NCBI GenBank assembly: GCA_950097015.1
Contig: CATNEN010000012.1
Coordinates: 1,543,501-1,607,500, forward strand
Origin: Macrostomum hystrix
Taxonomy: Eukaryota > Platyhelminthes > Macrostomidae
Reading direction: 5' to 3'
DNA length: 64,000 bases
Position 1 is the first letter of the stretch; each line of letters begins with the position of its first letter. The notes under the pieces were generated by a model. The model was not told the DNA's origin, ran no database searches, and saw only the letters and a program-made list of their open reading frames with translations. The position numbers and the translations under genes were made by a program. This document shows, piece after piece, positions 22,146 through 33,704 of the stretch.

Positions 22146-24874
22146 GCGGACTGCTTCCCTCAGTGTCGTTGACTTAGTCGCTTAGCGTAAAATAGCCTCT
22201 GTTCCGCAGAACTGGGTATACTTTCTAATTTTTTTCGAGCTAGCTTGTGAAAAAATAGAAAAATCAAACACATTCACTTAAAGCGATTGTTTGTTCAAAT
22301 TCTATTCTAGTTAAAGTTCAAATAACGACTGCTTCGAATAGCAAACCCTGGGCGATATTTTTCGCGTGTCCTGCTGCGAACGAGGCGGAGTGAGGTGGCT
22401 GTGGCATGGCGTGGGGTGTCTGTCACAGGGGTAGGAATTAAGAAGGGCCAGCTGCCGGGCGCTGTGCGTAGGCAACCTGCTCAAAATTTAGAATGGCTCT
22501 TGGGATACGGCAAGCCCTGAGTAAATTAGTTTTCGTATCCTGCTGCGGCGATGTTTTTTATGCAAAAGAACTATCATTTTATCGCTAGTCTAGCTTCCTC
22601 TTTAAGCATTATCCTCAAACAAAAATTTGTTGTGCGTTTTTGACCCAAACTTCTTCTAGTGTGCGTGTTTTGTTGCGCTTTTCTGCTTGTCTCTAAACTC
22701 GACTTTGGCTACCTGCAGTGAATGGTTTGCAGTCGAACGGACAAACAGACATTTTATAATGGAAGCATCAAATTTGCTTTTGTCGTCAAGAGGCAAGTCG
22801 GCGATTCTTTGCTCCGGGTGGTTCTTTTTAGAACACGTACGAAGAACACTTTTGCTACCGTTATACAAATTGATATACTCAAAAAGCACAGTGCATCTAC
22901 AAATATAGCTTTTTGTTGATAAGTCTTATTTTTTATAAGCTTAGTTTTACTTCTACTTCAATTCGGCCCTCTCCGGATCATCTAGTCACTCAACTATATA
23001 CTTTTGCACCAGATTTCCAAGTCAAACTTAAAATTGACCTCAGCATGCAACGATTTCGACAACTGTTGGAACCTGAATTGGTAGAAATCTCGCAGCTTCA
23101 TGCTACCCTGGAACAGAAGTTACTTGGTGAAGGCTACTAGTTCTTATACTATATAGCACTTTTATTTATAGACAATGCAAACAGCTCATTTGGCTATATT
23201 TTTTAATTTGCTAAATATCTCCTTATACATATAGTGTTTGCGTTTTAATTTGTTCATAGAGTCGAACTAGCAAAGAAATTTTCTCACCCATACTGAAACC
23301 TGATTGCCGACAAAGACTATATTACCCTTTTTACTCTTTTTTGTTTTACCCTGCTTCTCTGGCTCATCCGGATATGAAACTGATTAATTATACAGATTTT
23401 ATTGTACACTCTAGACCTTATGTCACGGATATCACTTGTGTTATTTGTCATCCATTTTTATCTTTACTATTCTTATTTTTTGTTATAATTTAATCCTGCA
23501 TATATTTCCTCACGGCTTTGATATTTCGTTACACAATCCAGTTTCAGTTGTTTCAATCTAAACTGGTGTGTTCCTTATCTCATGATGTTTAAAGCTGCAA
23601 TGAGTTAGCGCCCACAGTGCCCTGTCCAATGTCTTCTGCTGTAATCAATTTTTGTCCTCTTGCTTGCGACTGAAATTACCAGAAGCATCGTATTCTAGCT
23701 CTTAAATCTTCTATGGCCCTAAACCAATCCCCTTGGTGCCATGTCGAGCTGGGAAGTAAACTGAGATCACTAGTAACTTATGCATTGTCTTTGAAATCAG
23801 TTGTGTTCGCATGCTAGCTAGTAGATGTGTCATTAGAAATCATTGATACTTGTTTGTTTAGTAAGAGATCGGACTTCTCATCTGTCGTTAAGGTATTTTT
23901 GGAAATAATCGAGAACATTTTATGTTCACAACAGGCCTGTCCAACTGTTGGAGATGGTACATTAAATGGTCCTTTATAATGGACTTACCAATTTATATTG
24001 AATTGGTATTGTTAAGCAATTTTACCCTTTTTCTTTTAATTTAATCAACTACTTGCTTTTTTAACCCGTTAGCAGCTTATCTTGACTAAGCAATAATATT
24101 TTCTGTTGGTTTGCCTCTCGACATAAAAAAGCACACTTCTAAATATTTTTCTAGCTATTATGACTAACAAATCTATATTTTAAACTAACACGTGTTCAGC
24201 AGCTCCTATGTGACTACTAACATGTAGCAAATATTGCTCTATAGTGTTGTTTTCATCAAATGTGTTCTTATATTTTTTATATCGCTCCTTTGTTTCTGCG
24301 TTTCGTTTTCGTAGTATTTTTATTATTCAATTAAATAAACAGCAACACCTGCCCAATAATTTGGTAATTCGTAGCTAAATTAGAGCAAATAACTTCTGAT
24401 CATTAATTTTGTTAGTGTAAGGCCTTTTGTTTAAAGCGACACTACCCTGACCGTTTGTTAAATATCGTAATAATTACTTTTTAAATGCTTTTTTTCAATT
24501 TTACCCTCTTCTTCTTCTAAGTTGACACGGGAGATTATGAAACTATGTGCGCTTGTGTTCATCGCAATCGTATGTTACATCTAATACATATTATTTGAAA
24601 ATTAATACCCGACATGCACTCAATTTAAAGCAAAGACTAAATAAACGCATATGATATTTATAAATACTGTCTTTTAGTTGAAATTTTGACATACAATTTT
24701 TGTCAAACAAAGAAACTCAATATAAATTATAATTTAAATGCACATAGTTTTATTGTCTTCACATGAAATTGTGTTCATTTTTGGCAAGTAATATAATCAT
24801 GCGTAATTTAAAATGTGACTAACGTTTCCCTTTGAGGGCTTCTATTAATATCATTTAAAGTATAAGGACAACTA
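22146..24874. other. PMCA 3' flank, AT-rich, no gene seen
   Basis: 3' UTR and intergenic sequence after the last PMCA exon. AATAAA-type candidates occur (for example near 24,334 and 24,640), but the true cleavage site cannot be set. No homologous coding frame was recognised. Confidence 0.5.
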
Positions 24875-27522
24875 GTGACAGTTCAAGGACCAGTAGCAGT
24901 TCAAGGACCAGTAGCAGTTCAAGGACCAGTAGCAGTTCAAGGACCAGTAGCAGTTCAAGGACCAGTAGTAGTTCAAGGATCAGTAACAGTTCAAGGACCA
25001 GTAGCAGTTTAAGGACCAGTAGCAGTTCAAGGACCAGCAGAATTAGTTCAAGGACCAGTAGCAGTTCAAGGACCAGTAGCACTTCAAGGACCAGTAACAG
25101 TTCAAGGACCAGTAGCAGTTCAATGACCAGTAGTAGTTCAAGGACCAGTAGTAGTTTAAGGACCAGTAGCAGTTTAAGGACCAGTAGCAGTTCAAGGACC
25201 AGCAGAATTAGTTCAAGGACCAGTAGCAGTTCAAGGACCAGTAGCACTTCAAGGACCAGTAACAGTTCAAGGACCAGCAGAATTAGTTCAAGGACCAGTA
25301 GCAGTTCAAGGACCAGTAGCAGTTCAAGGACCAGTAGCAGTTCAAGGACCAGTAACAGTTCAAGGACCAGTAGCAGTTCAAGGACCAGTAGTAGTTCAAG
25401 GACCAGTAGTAGTTCAAGGACCAGTAGTAGTTCAAGGACCAGTAGCAGTTCAAGGACCAGTAGCAGTTCAAGGACCAGCAGAATTAGTTCAAGGACCAGT
25501 AGCACTTCAAGGACCAGTAACAGTTCAAGGACCAGTAGCAGTTCAATGACCAGTAGTAGTTCAAGGACCAGTAGTAGTTTAAGGACCAGTAGCAGTTTAA
25601 GGACCAGTAGCAGTTCAAGGACCAGCAGAATTAGTTCAAGGACCAGTAGCAGTTCAAGGACCAGTAGCACTTCAAGGACCAGTAACAGTTCAAGGACCAG
25701 TAGCAGTTCAATGACCAGTAGTAGTTCAAGGACCAGTAGTAGTTTAAGGACCAGTAACAGTTCAAGGACCAGTAGCAGTTCAAGGACCAGTAGCAGTTCA
25801 AGGACCAGTAACAGTTCAAGGACCAGTAGCAGTTCAATGACCAGTAGTAGTTCAAGGACCAGTAATAGTTTAAGGACCAGTAACAGTTCAAGGACCAGTA
25901 GCAGTTTAAGGACCAGTAACAGTTCAAGGACCAGTAACAGTTCAAGGACCAGCAGAATTAGTTCAAGGACCAGTAGCAGTTCAAGGACCAGTAGCAGTTC
26001 AAGGACCAGTAGTAGTTCAAGGACCAGTAGTAGTTTAAGGACCAGTAACAGTTCAAGGACCAGTAGCAGTTCAAGGACCAGTAGCAGTTCAAGGACCAGT
26101 AGCAGTTCAAGGATCAGTAACAGTTCAAGGACCAGTAGCAGTTCAAGGACCAGTAGCAGTTCAAGGACCAGCAGAATTAGTTCAAGGACCAGTAGCAGTT
26201 CAAGGACCAGTAGCAGTTCAAGGACCAGTAGCAGTTCAAGGACCAGTAACAGTTCAAGGACCAGTAGCAGTTCAAGGACCAGTAGTAGTTCAAGGACCAG
26301 TAGTAGTTCAAGGACCAGTAGCAGTTCAAGGACCAGTAGCAGTTCAAGGACCAGCAGAATTAGTTCAAGGACCAGTAGCAGTTCAAGGAATAGTAGCATT
26401 TCAAGGACCAGTAACAGTTCAATGACCAGTAGTAGTTCAAGGACCAGTAGCAGTTCAAGGACCAGTAGCAGTTCAAGGACCAGTAGCAGTTCAAGGATCA
26501 GTAACAGTTCAAGGACCAGTAGCAGTTCAAGGACCAGTAGCAGTTCAAGGACCAGTAGCAGTTCAAGGACCAGTAGCAGTTCAAGGACCAGTAGCAGTTC
26601 AAGGACCAGTAGCAGTTCAAGGACCAGTAGCAGTTTAAGGACCAGTAGTAGTTCAAGGACCAGTAGCAGTTCAAGGACCAGTAGCAGTTCAAGGACCAGT
26701 AGCAGTTCAAGGACCAGTAGCAGTTCAAGGACCAGTAGCAGTTCAAGGACCAGTAGTAGTTCAAGGACCAGTAGCAGTTCAAGGACCAGTAGCAGTTCAA
26801 GGACCAGTAGCAGTTCAAGGACCAGTAGCATTTTAAGGACCAGTAGTAGTTCAAGGACCAGTAGCAGTTCAAGGACCAGTAGCAGTTCAAGGACCAGTAG
26901 CAGTTCAAGGACCAGTAACAGTTCAAGGACCAGCAGAATTAGTTCAAGGACCAGTAGCAGTTCAAGGACCAGCAGAATTAGTTCAAGGACCAGTAGCAGT
27001 TCAAGGACCAGTAGCAGTTCAAGGACCAGTAGTAGTTCAAGGATCAGTAACAGTACAAGGACCAGTAGCAGTTTAAGGACCAGTAGCAGTTCAAGGACCA
27101 GCAGAATTAGTTCAAGGACCAGTAGCAGTTCAAGGACCAGTAGCAGTTCAAGGACCAGTAACAGTTCAAGGACCAGTAGCAGTTCAATGACCAGTAGTAG
27201 TTCAAGGACCAGTAGTAGTTTAAGGACCAGTAACAGTTCAAGGACCAGTAGCAGTTTAAGGACCAGTAACAGTTCAAGGACCAGTAACAGTTCAAGGACC
27301 AGTTCAAGGACCAGTAGCAGTTCAAGGACCAGTAGTAGTTCAAGGACCAGTAGTAGTTCAAGGACCAGTAACAGTTCAAGGACCAGTAGCAGTTCAAGGA
27401 CCAGTAGCAGTTCAAGGACCAGTAGCAGTTCAAGGACCAGTAGCAGTTCAAGGACCAGTAACAGTTCAAGGACCAGTAGCAGTTCAAGGACCAGTAGCAG
27501 TTCAAGGACCAGTAGTAGTGTT
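24875..27522. repeat. 2.6-kb 18-bp satellite-like array, about 145 copies
   Basis: The unit is AGTTCAAGGACCAGTAGC (18 bp). A 21-bp variant carrying GCAGAATTAGTTCAAGGACC recurs at intervals. Multi-unit blocks recur, for example the ordered run near 25,110-25,290 again near 25,530-25,700. Both strands have reading frames of more than 800 codons (Ser/Arg/Thr plus; Leu/Val/Glu minus), explained by a stop-free unit with a period divisible by three. It lies between the 3' ends of the convergent PMCA and NELF-A genes. Confidence 0.97.
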
Positions 27523-28721
27523 GTCATGCTAATAAACTTTTATTTGTGCCAACGTGTAAGTCAGTTCACTTATTTAAGAACCGTTTGCGGTTCCATTGTC
27601 GCGTGTACAGTAAGAATGTGAGCTTTAAAGGGACCCGAATAAATTTTGTAAAAAAGTCAAGAACCCCTTGCTGGGCTAAAAGCTGCTTTAGCTCATCTGA
27701 AAATATTGCGTGCATGAGTAACTTGTTACACTTGTATAAAACTAACAAATAGTTTAATGCCTAAACCGCAACGCCTGGTAGTTCAAAGCCTTAATTATAA
27801 ACTTATTATTTTAAAGTGCCTAATATACTAAACGTATAGAACAAATTCGAGTGATTAATAAAAGGAAAAATTTTGAGACTACAGAATATGTAATTAGTAA
27901 TTAGCAATAAAACAGGTTAAAATACATGCGCTTAGCATATTTTTATGCAGTTATATAGTCAGGATTTATTAAATGTATATGAACTGGTGGCAGCTTGCAG
28001 GCGAACGAGCAATGCTCTGCGACAGACAAAAATATTAACGAAAATATAAAATAAACTAATAATTAGCGGATGCTGAGCTAAACAAATATCTTCGATTTCA
28101 AAAAAAGAAAAACCAAGAGGCAAAGCATGGAACTTCGCTTCGGTCATACTGGATAATGAGGCTAAGCAAGATTATGGAGCGAACGGAAACGGATAATTGT
28201 GATAGCTGCCATTGTGAGCCAGCCATTGTGGCTGCAAAGATTTTGTCCTCAATTTTTTTTGATGCAATGTAGACTGAATGTAATGAAAGCATACATAATT
28301 TTTCCTTTAAATTACATGGTATGTACATTAAAAGTACATTGTATGCACATTCAAAGTACACCAGATGAACATTCCGAGTAGAAAAATATTAACTATTAAC
28401 GCACACGGTATGCACAAGAAATATACATAATTAGCACATTCAGAGCACATAAAACTTAGATTCGAAGTAAACTGAATATACTTTAGTGCACATGCACAAT
28501 GCATTTAGACTGATTCTGTGTTTTATGCTGTTTTATTCTGTGTTTCATTAGCGAGTACGAGCTATTTTGTTAATCGTTTTTGGCTAACCTTAAAATAATA
28601 GAGAACTCTGACTGCATAACTATAACAAAGCTAATTTGCAAAAATACCAAACAAACTATAAAAACTCAGCGCACTATGCATAACTTAGCTTTAATGTAAA
28701 GTTTAGTACCTCAAATAGAAA
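27523..28721. other. 3' flank of NELF-A, AT-rich
   Basis: Presumed NELF-A 3' UTR and intergenic DNA. TTTATT on the plus strand (an AATAAA signal on the minus strand, for example near 28,528) is a candidate polyadenylation signal. No gene is recognised. Confidence 0.45.
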
Positions 28722-29198
28722 TCACTGCTGCTGCTGCTGCTGAGGCCGCAGATATTCTAGCCTGGCCAGAACCTCAGGCGCGCCCTCCTTGTACCGCTTA
28801 ACAATGGTCCAATCGCCAGTGGAATAGTCCATCTGAAAATACTGATCGGCCACAACGTCTTTATAGACGCGCTGATTCTGATCGAACACCCGCTCCTTGT
28901 ACTCGGACAGGTGAATGCGGACAAGGTGGCCTAACTCTGGGGTCAGGTTGGTTCGATTTCCGCCAATGAAAGCAACAATGAGGGACTTCTCAGGCTTAGT
29001 AAGCTTATTTGCTGTGGCGAACAGTTCGGCAGCTGCCCGGGTCTGCTCTGGAGTGAGCGGCTGATGCTGCAGCTGGTGCTGATGCTGCAATGGCTGCTGC
29101 TGCTGCTGCTGTTGCTGGTTAGGCAACTGCTGCTGCACAGGGTAGGGCCGATTGACCAGCTGAACTACGGTGATGTTGTTTGGCGTAGCCGAAGCAGT
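28722..29198 (-). CDS. NELFA: NELF-A exon 5 (C-terminal)
   Basis: Starts TASATPNNITVVQLVNRP, then an eight-Gln run and a His/Gln-rich stretch. The conserved tail domain (TPEQTRAAAELFATANKL, VRIHLSEYKERVF, WTIVKRYKEG) follows, ending in a six-Gln run and the stop. The C-terminal repeat-like Gln end is unusual for NELF-A. Confidence 0.95.
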   Translation of the reverse strand, partial: TASATPNNITVVQLVNRPYPVQQQLPNQQQQQQQQPLQHQHQLQHQPLTPEQTRAAAELFATANKLTKPEKSLIVAFIGGNRTNLTPELGHLVRIHLSEYKERVFDQNQRVYKDVVADQYFQMDYSTGDWTIVKRYKEGAPEVLARLEYLRPQQQQQQ

Positions 29199-32100
29199 CT
29201 AGACAAATAATGGGAATAAATTAGTAGCCAATAAGTAAAACCAGAGGTTCAGAGCGTCATAAATTTGTTTAACAGAAGCCAAATATGATATCCCAATGCT
29301 AGATCCTAGATGTATATTACTTCCCATTTCCCAAATGAATAAATATAAATAATCCCTTTTCCAGATGAATAAATATGAATAATCCCATCTCCCAGATGAG
29401 TAAATATGAATACTCCCAGTTCCCAGATGGATAAAATTTAATAATCCCAGTTCCCAGGTGGATAAAATTTAATAATCCGATTTCCCAGATGGAAAATTTT
29501 TTTTATCTCATTTCCCAGGTGGGTGAAATTTAATGACCCTATTTCCCAGATGGATAAAGTTGAATAATCCCATTTCAAAGAGTGATTACCGGTTGGCTAT
29601 AAGCGAACAAAGTTGGTTGTTGCATTTGGCCAGCATAGGCAGAGGCGAATGGCAGCAAGTAGCTTGGAGTTGGAGCCGCAGCTGGTGCTTGCTGCTGCTG
29701 CTGCTGCGGCTGCTGCTGGGAATTCGCGGGTGTCAGGCGCAGCGACGGCAGAGTGGCTGGCACAACAGACGGTGATTGCGTTGCCGCAGCCATTGGAGAC
29801 AGAAGTTGCGGCAGCGGGCCGCTCATGGAAGTACCAGAGTTGTAGGCAGTGTGAGTTGCCATGGATACGTTCGCTTGAGCACTGCCGCGGCCAACATTAA
29901 TGACCGATGACGAAGGAGGCGCGGATGCTGCTGCTGCTGCTGCAGCAGCGGCGGCAGCGGCGGCGGAGGCAGCGGCTGCTTCGGCGGCGGCTGCCTCTTC
30001 AGTCTCCTTGGCAACTGCCTGCTTTCTGCAACACATGCCGATGATTGTAAAGCTTAATAACTGTAGCCCTCTCTACGCTCATCCCAATCTCACCTGGCCT
30101 CCCATCCACTCAATCCCAATCTCACCTGGCCTCCCATCCACTCAATCCCAATCTCACCTGGCCTCCTATCCACTCAATCCCAATCTCACCTGGCCTCCTA
30201 TCCACTCAATCCCAATCTCACCTGGCATCCCATCCACTCAATCCCAATCTCACCTGGCCTCCCATCCACTCAATCCCAATCTCACCTGGCCTCGTCGGCT
30301 TCCCTGGCTTGGGCAGCCCTGGCTGCGGCCTCCTCCTTGGCGGCCCGCTCCTCCTGACGCCGTCGCTCCGTCTCTTCCTGACGTCGGCGAGCTTTGGCGG
30401 CTCGGCCGATGGCTGGCGGCTCTGACAGCTCAATTAGTTTAGTTGTTCGCTGCTGCTGCTGCTGCTGCTGCTGAGACTGCGGATGCGTCTGATGATGATG
30501 CAGGCCGATTGGGCCGCCCGGAGTTGACGGCGGATTGATGGAGCGCTGCCTGGCCAGCAGGTGCAACGGCGGCGCAGGTTGGCTGGTTCGTTGGCGCATC
30601 TGTAGCATTAAAATAGTGACGCACCGTTTGATTTATCGGGTAAACGGCGGGAGCAACTATGACTAAGTGATATCTAACATGTACAAACCTGAGACATCGG
30701 TAGCCGATGCCCGCCAGACGATAGCGAGGACGGCTGCGGCCGCCTTCCAGACGTTGACGATGACGAAGATTCGTTCACCGACGTGTCATTGTCATCCTCG
30801 TCGTACCAATTCTTGGCAAAGCTGCGCATTTTAATAGGCGCGGTGTAGCGCCTGCCGCCTTCTTGACCATCGTCTCTCTGTTTGGCGGCCTTCTCTAGTA
30901 TGACACCCATAGCAACAACAGAGCGCGGCTTTCTCACAATGACAAAATGCCTCTGCTGCTGCTGCTGCTGTGCTTCCGGACAGCCCAAATCGACCAGAAC
31001 ATCGGGATTGACAAACTCAGCTTCCATGGGCAGGGAGCTCAGGCGCCAAAGTCGTTTAGTTTGTACAGTGGTTAGAGCATCGGCCACCAATGGATTGTCC
31101 TCCAGGCCAGTACGCAAGTAGCCCAGTGATGGCAGGGTGTACAGCATGTCAGCAATGGGCCTGACCCAGCTCTCGCTGCCTTCACTAAGAGCCACATTGA
31201 ATATTGCATCAATGTGAGGGCGCCACTAGGAATAGGGAATCAGAGCAGATGGATGCATTAGTAATCAGTGAATGAGAAGTACTTTGTAAGGTCCCATTTT
31301 TACTGTAAATATTTTCTAAATAGCACATTTCTTGTTGTTAGGCATTCTTCTCATTTGAAAGACTTGTTAGAAAGAGCACTTAAAAATAAAACATAATCTA
31401 TAACATAGATTAATAAAAACAGTATTTTAATAATGACACTTTCCCTAACCCAGTTGGGGGCACAGTTAACAATAGCTAGTAGCATAGATATATCCCAGTA
31501 TAGCTGCTTCATTTGTGGACTTATGGGCTACAAGTTCCTAGATCCCAGTTCAGTTCTCAACAATGCTAAAACAATTTGTGTCATTAAACAAGCCTCTTAA
31601 ATCTACATTGCTTCAGTTCACCTAGCTTGTTAAATAGGTACAGGTATTTTAGCAATGAGTAATAAAGTGTGGGTGTTGTGTCTACCCAGTCCATCAACTG
31701 AAACAGCCATATGCTGCCTTGAGATGTCCTGCATGTCCTGATAAGCGGGCCATGTGTAATCACTGATTATAAGTTATATCCAAAGTTAATGCATCATAAC
31801 TGTCATTAACAATTATGCTAAAGCAATTGTTACATAAGTCATTCAGCAATAACTCCTAAAGACCTACTTGGATGCTTAAAACCATTTTGGTGCCAACTAG
31901 AAAGATTAGTGTTGGGTTGCAAATTTTGGATTTAGTTATTCAGATTAGGATATTTAGGATTTTCAGGAAAAAAACATGGACTTTTAGATTTTGAAATCTT
32001 TGTGTCTTTCAAATATGCTTCTGAATGTTTTGCAAAATTCTATAAAAATTTTAATTAGAAAACAACTACAATATTGTACCACACTAGCATCAATATTTAA

Positions 32101-32663
32101 ATTTTGCTCTTTAATTATTACTTTTTTATTTATAGGCCTAAGAAAGTTATGTTTGAAACTAGGTTTTAGTATTATACTCGTATATATTTAATTTTAATGT
32201 TCAAGATTAGAAGTAGGGATTTTCTTAGCTAACTATCACAGGGCTTTTCAAAGATTTAACAGATAAGCAAAATTTCAAAAATTAAAATAATAACTCTTTG
32301 ATCATTGAAATTTAATAAGATGTTAGGTCTAAAAGTGTTTCTATCTCCCAAAAATCTCACTTTGGGAAGTGAGTAGCTAGTTTAAATAATGTACAATCTT
32401 AAGTCCTATTTAAACAGAGAATATATTAAATTACTTACTTGATCTGAGTTTCTTTGTGGCATATTGCACAATGCAAGAAGAAGCTTTGTTTTTAAACATT
32501 CTGTCAAGTTACTGAAGTTTCCTGATGAGTAAATATCACTTAGTGCTTTTAATTTCTCTTCTGTAAAACAAGCAGTTACACTTGTTGGAATCCAATAATC
32601 AAAACTTTCCCCACTTAATCTTTTGTGCCACTCAATCACCTCCTCAGTTGGCTGAGCTGCCAT
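28722..32663 (-). CDS. NELFA: Negative elongation factor A (NELF-A / WHSC2), complete, 5 exons
   Basis: NELF-A is a nuclear subunit of the NELF complex that, with DSIF, holds RNA polymerase II in promoter-proximal pause. Exons on the minus strand are 32663-32439, 31225-30689, 30599-30286, 30025-29590 and 29198-28722; all junction phases agree (0, 0, 2, 0), giving about 662 residues against 528 in human. The N-terminus has the NELF-A start (EEVIEWHKRLSGESFDYWIP). The middle carries KLIELSEPPAIGRAAKARRR, the NELF-A Lys/Arg segment. The C-terminus has LTKPEKSLIVAFIGGNRTN and a region typical of the family tail. Extra length comes from poly-Gln and poly-Ala runs. It is convergent with PMCA and divergent from SBF. 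Confidence 0.96.
29320..29580. repeat. About 31-bp minisatellite, about 8 copies (NELF-A intron 4)
   Basis: Units like CCCATTTCCCAGATGGATAA plus AATTTAATAAT, moderately diverged, end next to exon 4's donor. Confidence 0.85.
29590..30025 (-). CDS. NELFA: NELF-A exon 4
   Basis: Completes an Arg codon, then KQAVAKETEE and long alanine runs coded mainly by GCx repeats. A Pro/Gln-rich low-complexity region follows. It ends AYSQP in phase 0 at GTAATC. Confidence 0.92.
30089..30290 (-). repeat. 32-bp array duplicating the NELF-A exon 3 splice donor, 7 copies
   Basis: CTCACCTGGC (minus strand GCCAG/GTGAG) occurs at 30,089, 30,121, 30,153, 30,185, 30,217, 30,249 and 30,281, exactly every 32 bp. The last copy is the real exon 3 donor. 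The unit includes about nine exon bases, so the array grew from a duplication across the exon-intron junction. Confidence 0.95.
30286..30599 (-). CDS. NELFA: NELF-A exon 3
   Basis: Starts MRQRTSQPAPP, has eight Gln, then TKLIELSEPPAIGRAAKARR and an Arg/Glu/Ala-rich helix. It ends in phase 2 at GCCAG/GTGAG. The donor and the last nine exon bases form the edge unit of the adjacent 32-bp array. Any array copy of the donor farther into the intron would lengthen the exon and meet TGA immediately. Confidence 0.95.
30689..31225 (-). CDS. NELFA: NELF-A exon 2
   Basis: 179 codons, phase 0 both sides, starting WRPHIDAIFNVALSEGS. Continues the helical N-terminal domain (WVRPIADMLYTLPSLGYL), then a six-Gln run and a Ser-rich acidic stretch. 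Confidence 0.95.
31226..32438. other. NELF-A intron 1, AT-rich, no array
   Basis: 1.2 kb of unique AT-rich sequence without tandem repeats or other gene evidence, unlike most introns here. Confidence 0.6.
32439..32663 (-). CDS. NELFA: NELF-A exon 1 (N-terminal HDAg-like region)
   Basis: Start ATG at 32661-32663, 75 codons, ending RNSDQ at a GTAAGT donor in phase 0. An acceptor-like ATTATAG sits only nine bases upstream of the ATG, which suggests a 5'-UTR intron or spliced-leader addition. Confidence 0.94.
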
Positions 32664-33646
32664 TGTAATATTCTATAATAGAATTTAGTTACTCAATGCT
32701 TTACTTTCTAGATCTCTGTAATATTATAAACTCAAAGTCAATCGTAACGACAAAAAGCGAAAGATTAGAATTTTTAAATACAGGCTCCAATAATTCCACC
32801 CAGTTGTACAGCAAAGGCGAAATGTTTATGTTTGCTAGAATTTGTGGGATTATTGAGACGAGACTTAAAGCAGAAGACCTGAGGACGTACGGAATTAGCG
32901 TATTTTTTTATTCTACAAGCTATCCATGTTAGTCTGTCAAAAGCATGATGATTACTAGTGAAGGAAATATGTTCTAGGAAAAAAGAGTAAACAATATTAA
33001 AAGTGCACTGAAGATGCCTCAATAAATAATAGAAGCAATACTACGTAATAACCGTCATGCAAGCGAAAATTATTAGCATTTAAAGTCAGGACAATTGTCA
33101 AGTTAGTTTAATTGATTAGCTGTTTTTTATTAATGGTTCATGGCAAATTTTCTTGTTTATTTAAAGAATTGATAAAAATTATGATATACTATAATAAAAC
33201 TAGTAAAATTTGTTGTTTTTTTAACGCATTTGATTTGTTATGTTTAAAAGTATATGTTCTAGAAATTCTATGAACTCGAAATTAATTATTAATTCCTTGA
33301 ATTGTTAACATTTCTTGCGTTTTCATACAATGAAACTGTAAATTGTGTACAATGATGCAGCTGAAGATTATGTTGACGCTCTTGTGACTTCAACTAAAGC
33401 TTGTGCTGGAACTGGCCATAATAGTGACTTTTCAGTTAGGCTAACGGTTTACTTCACTTAACTTAATAAAGTTATTAAATTTATTCATACATCATTCATA
33501 CTTTTACTCTAAGCAGCGCTTTTTATTTCATACAATACTTTTTGCACTACTTCATAGTGTTATAATAATTGTAGCATGTAAGACAGAATTTTTCTCATTT
33601 AGCCTCATTTTTGTCCGAAACTAAAACCATAACTACCACATCGAAA
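32664..33646. promoter_or_regulatory. Divergent promoter region between NELF-A and SBF
   Basis: 983 bp separate the two start codons, which point away from each other. The sequence is AT-rich without CpG-rich blocks or obvious TATA positions. Candidate splice acceptors lie just inside both ends (minus strand at 32,673; plus strand at 33,601-33,602). Bidirectional use is inferred from geometry only. Confidence 0.5.
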
Positions 33647-33704
33647 ATGAGTAGATTAGCTGATTATCTCGCAATTTTCGGATACAACTTTGATGCAGCA
33701 GCTC
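33647..33704 (+). CDS. SBF1: SBF exon 1
   Basis: ATG at 33,647, reading MSRLADYLAIFGYNFDAAA, matching the MARLADYF start of human SBF1. Ends in phase 1 at GTAAGT. A pyrimidine-rich acceptor TTTTTCTCATTTAG lies 45 bp upstream of the ATG. Confidence 0.9.

Noticed and set aside
24855-27527. Minus-strand 890-codon Leu/Val/Glu frame and plus-strand 832-codon Ser/Arg/Thr frame
   Set aside because: Both are products of a stop-free 18-bp tandem array with period divisible by three; no unique coding sequence, splice structure or family match.
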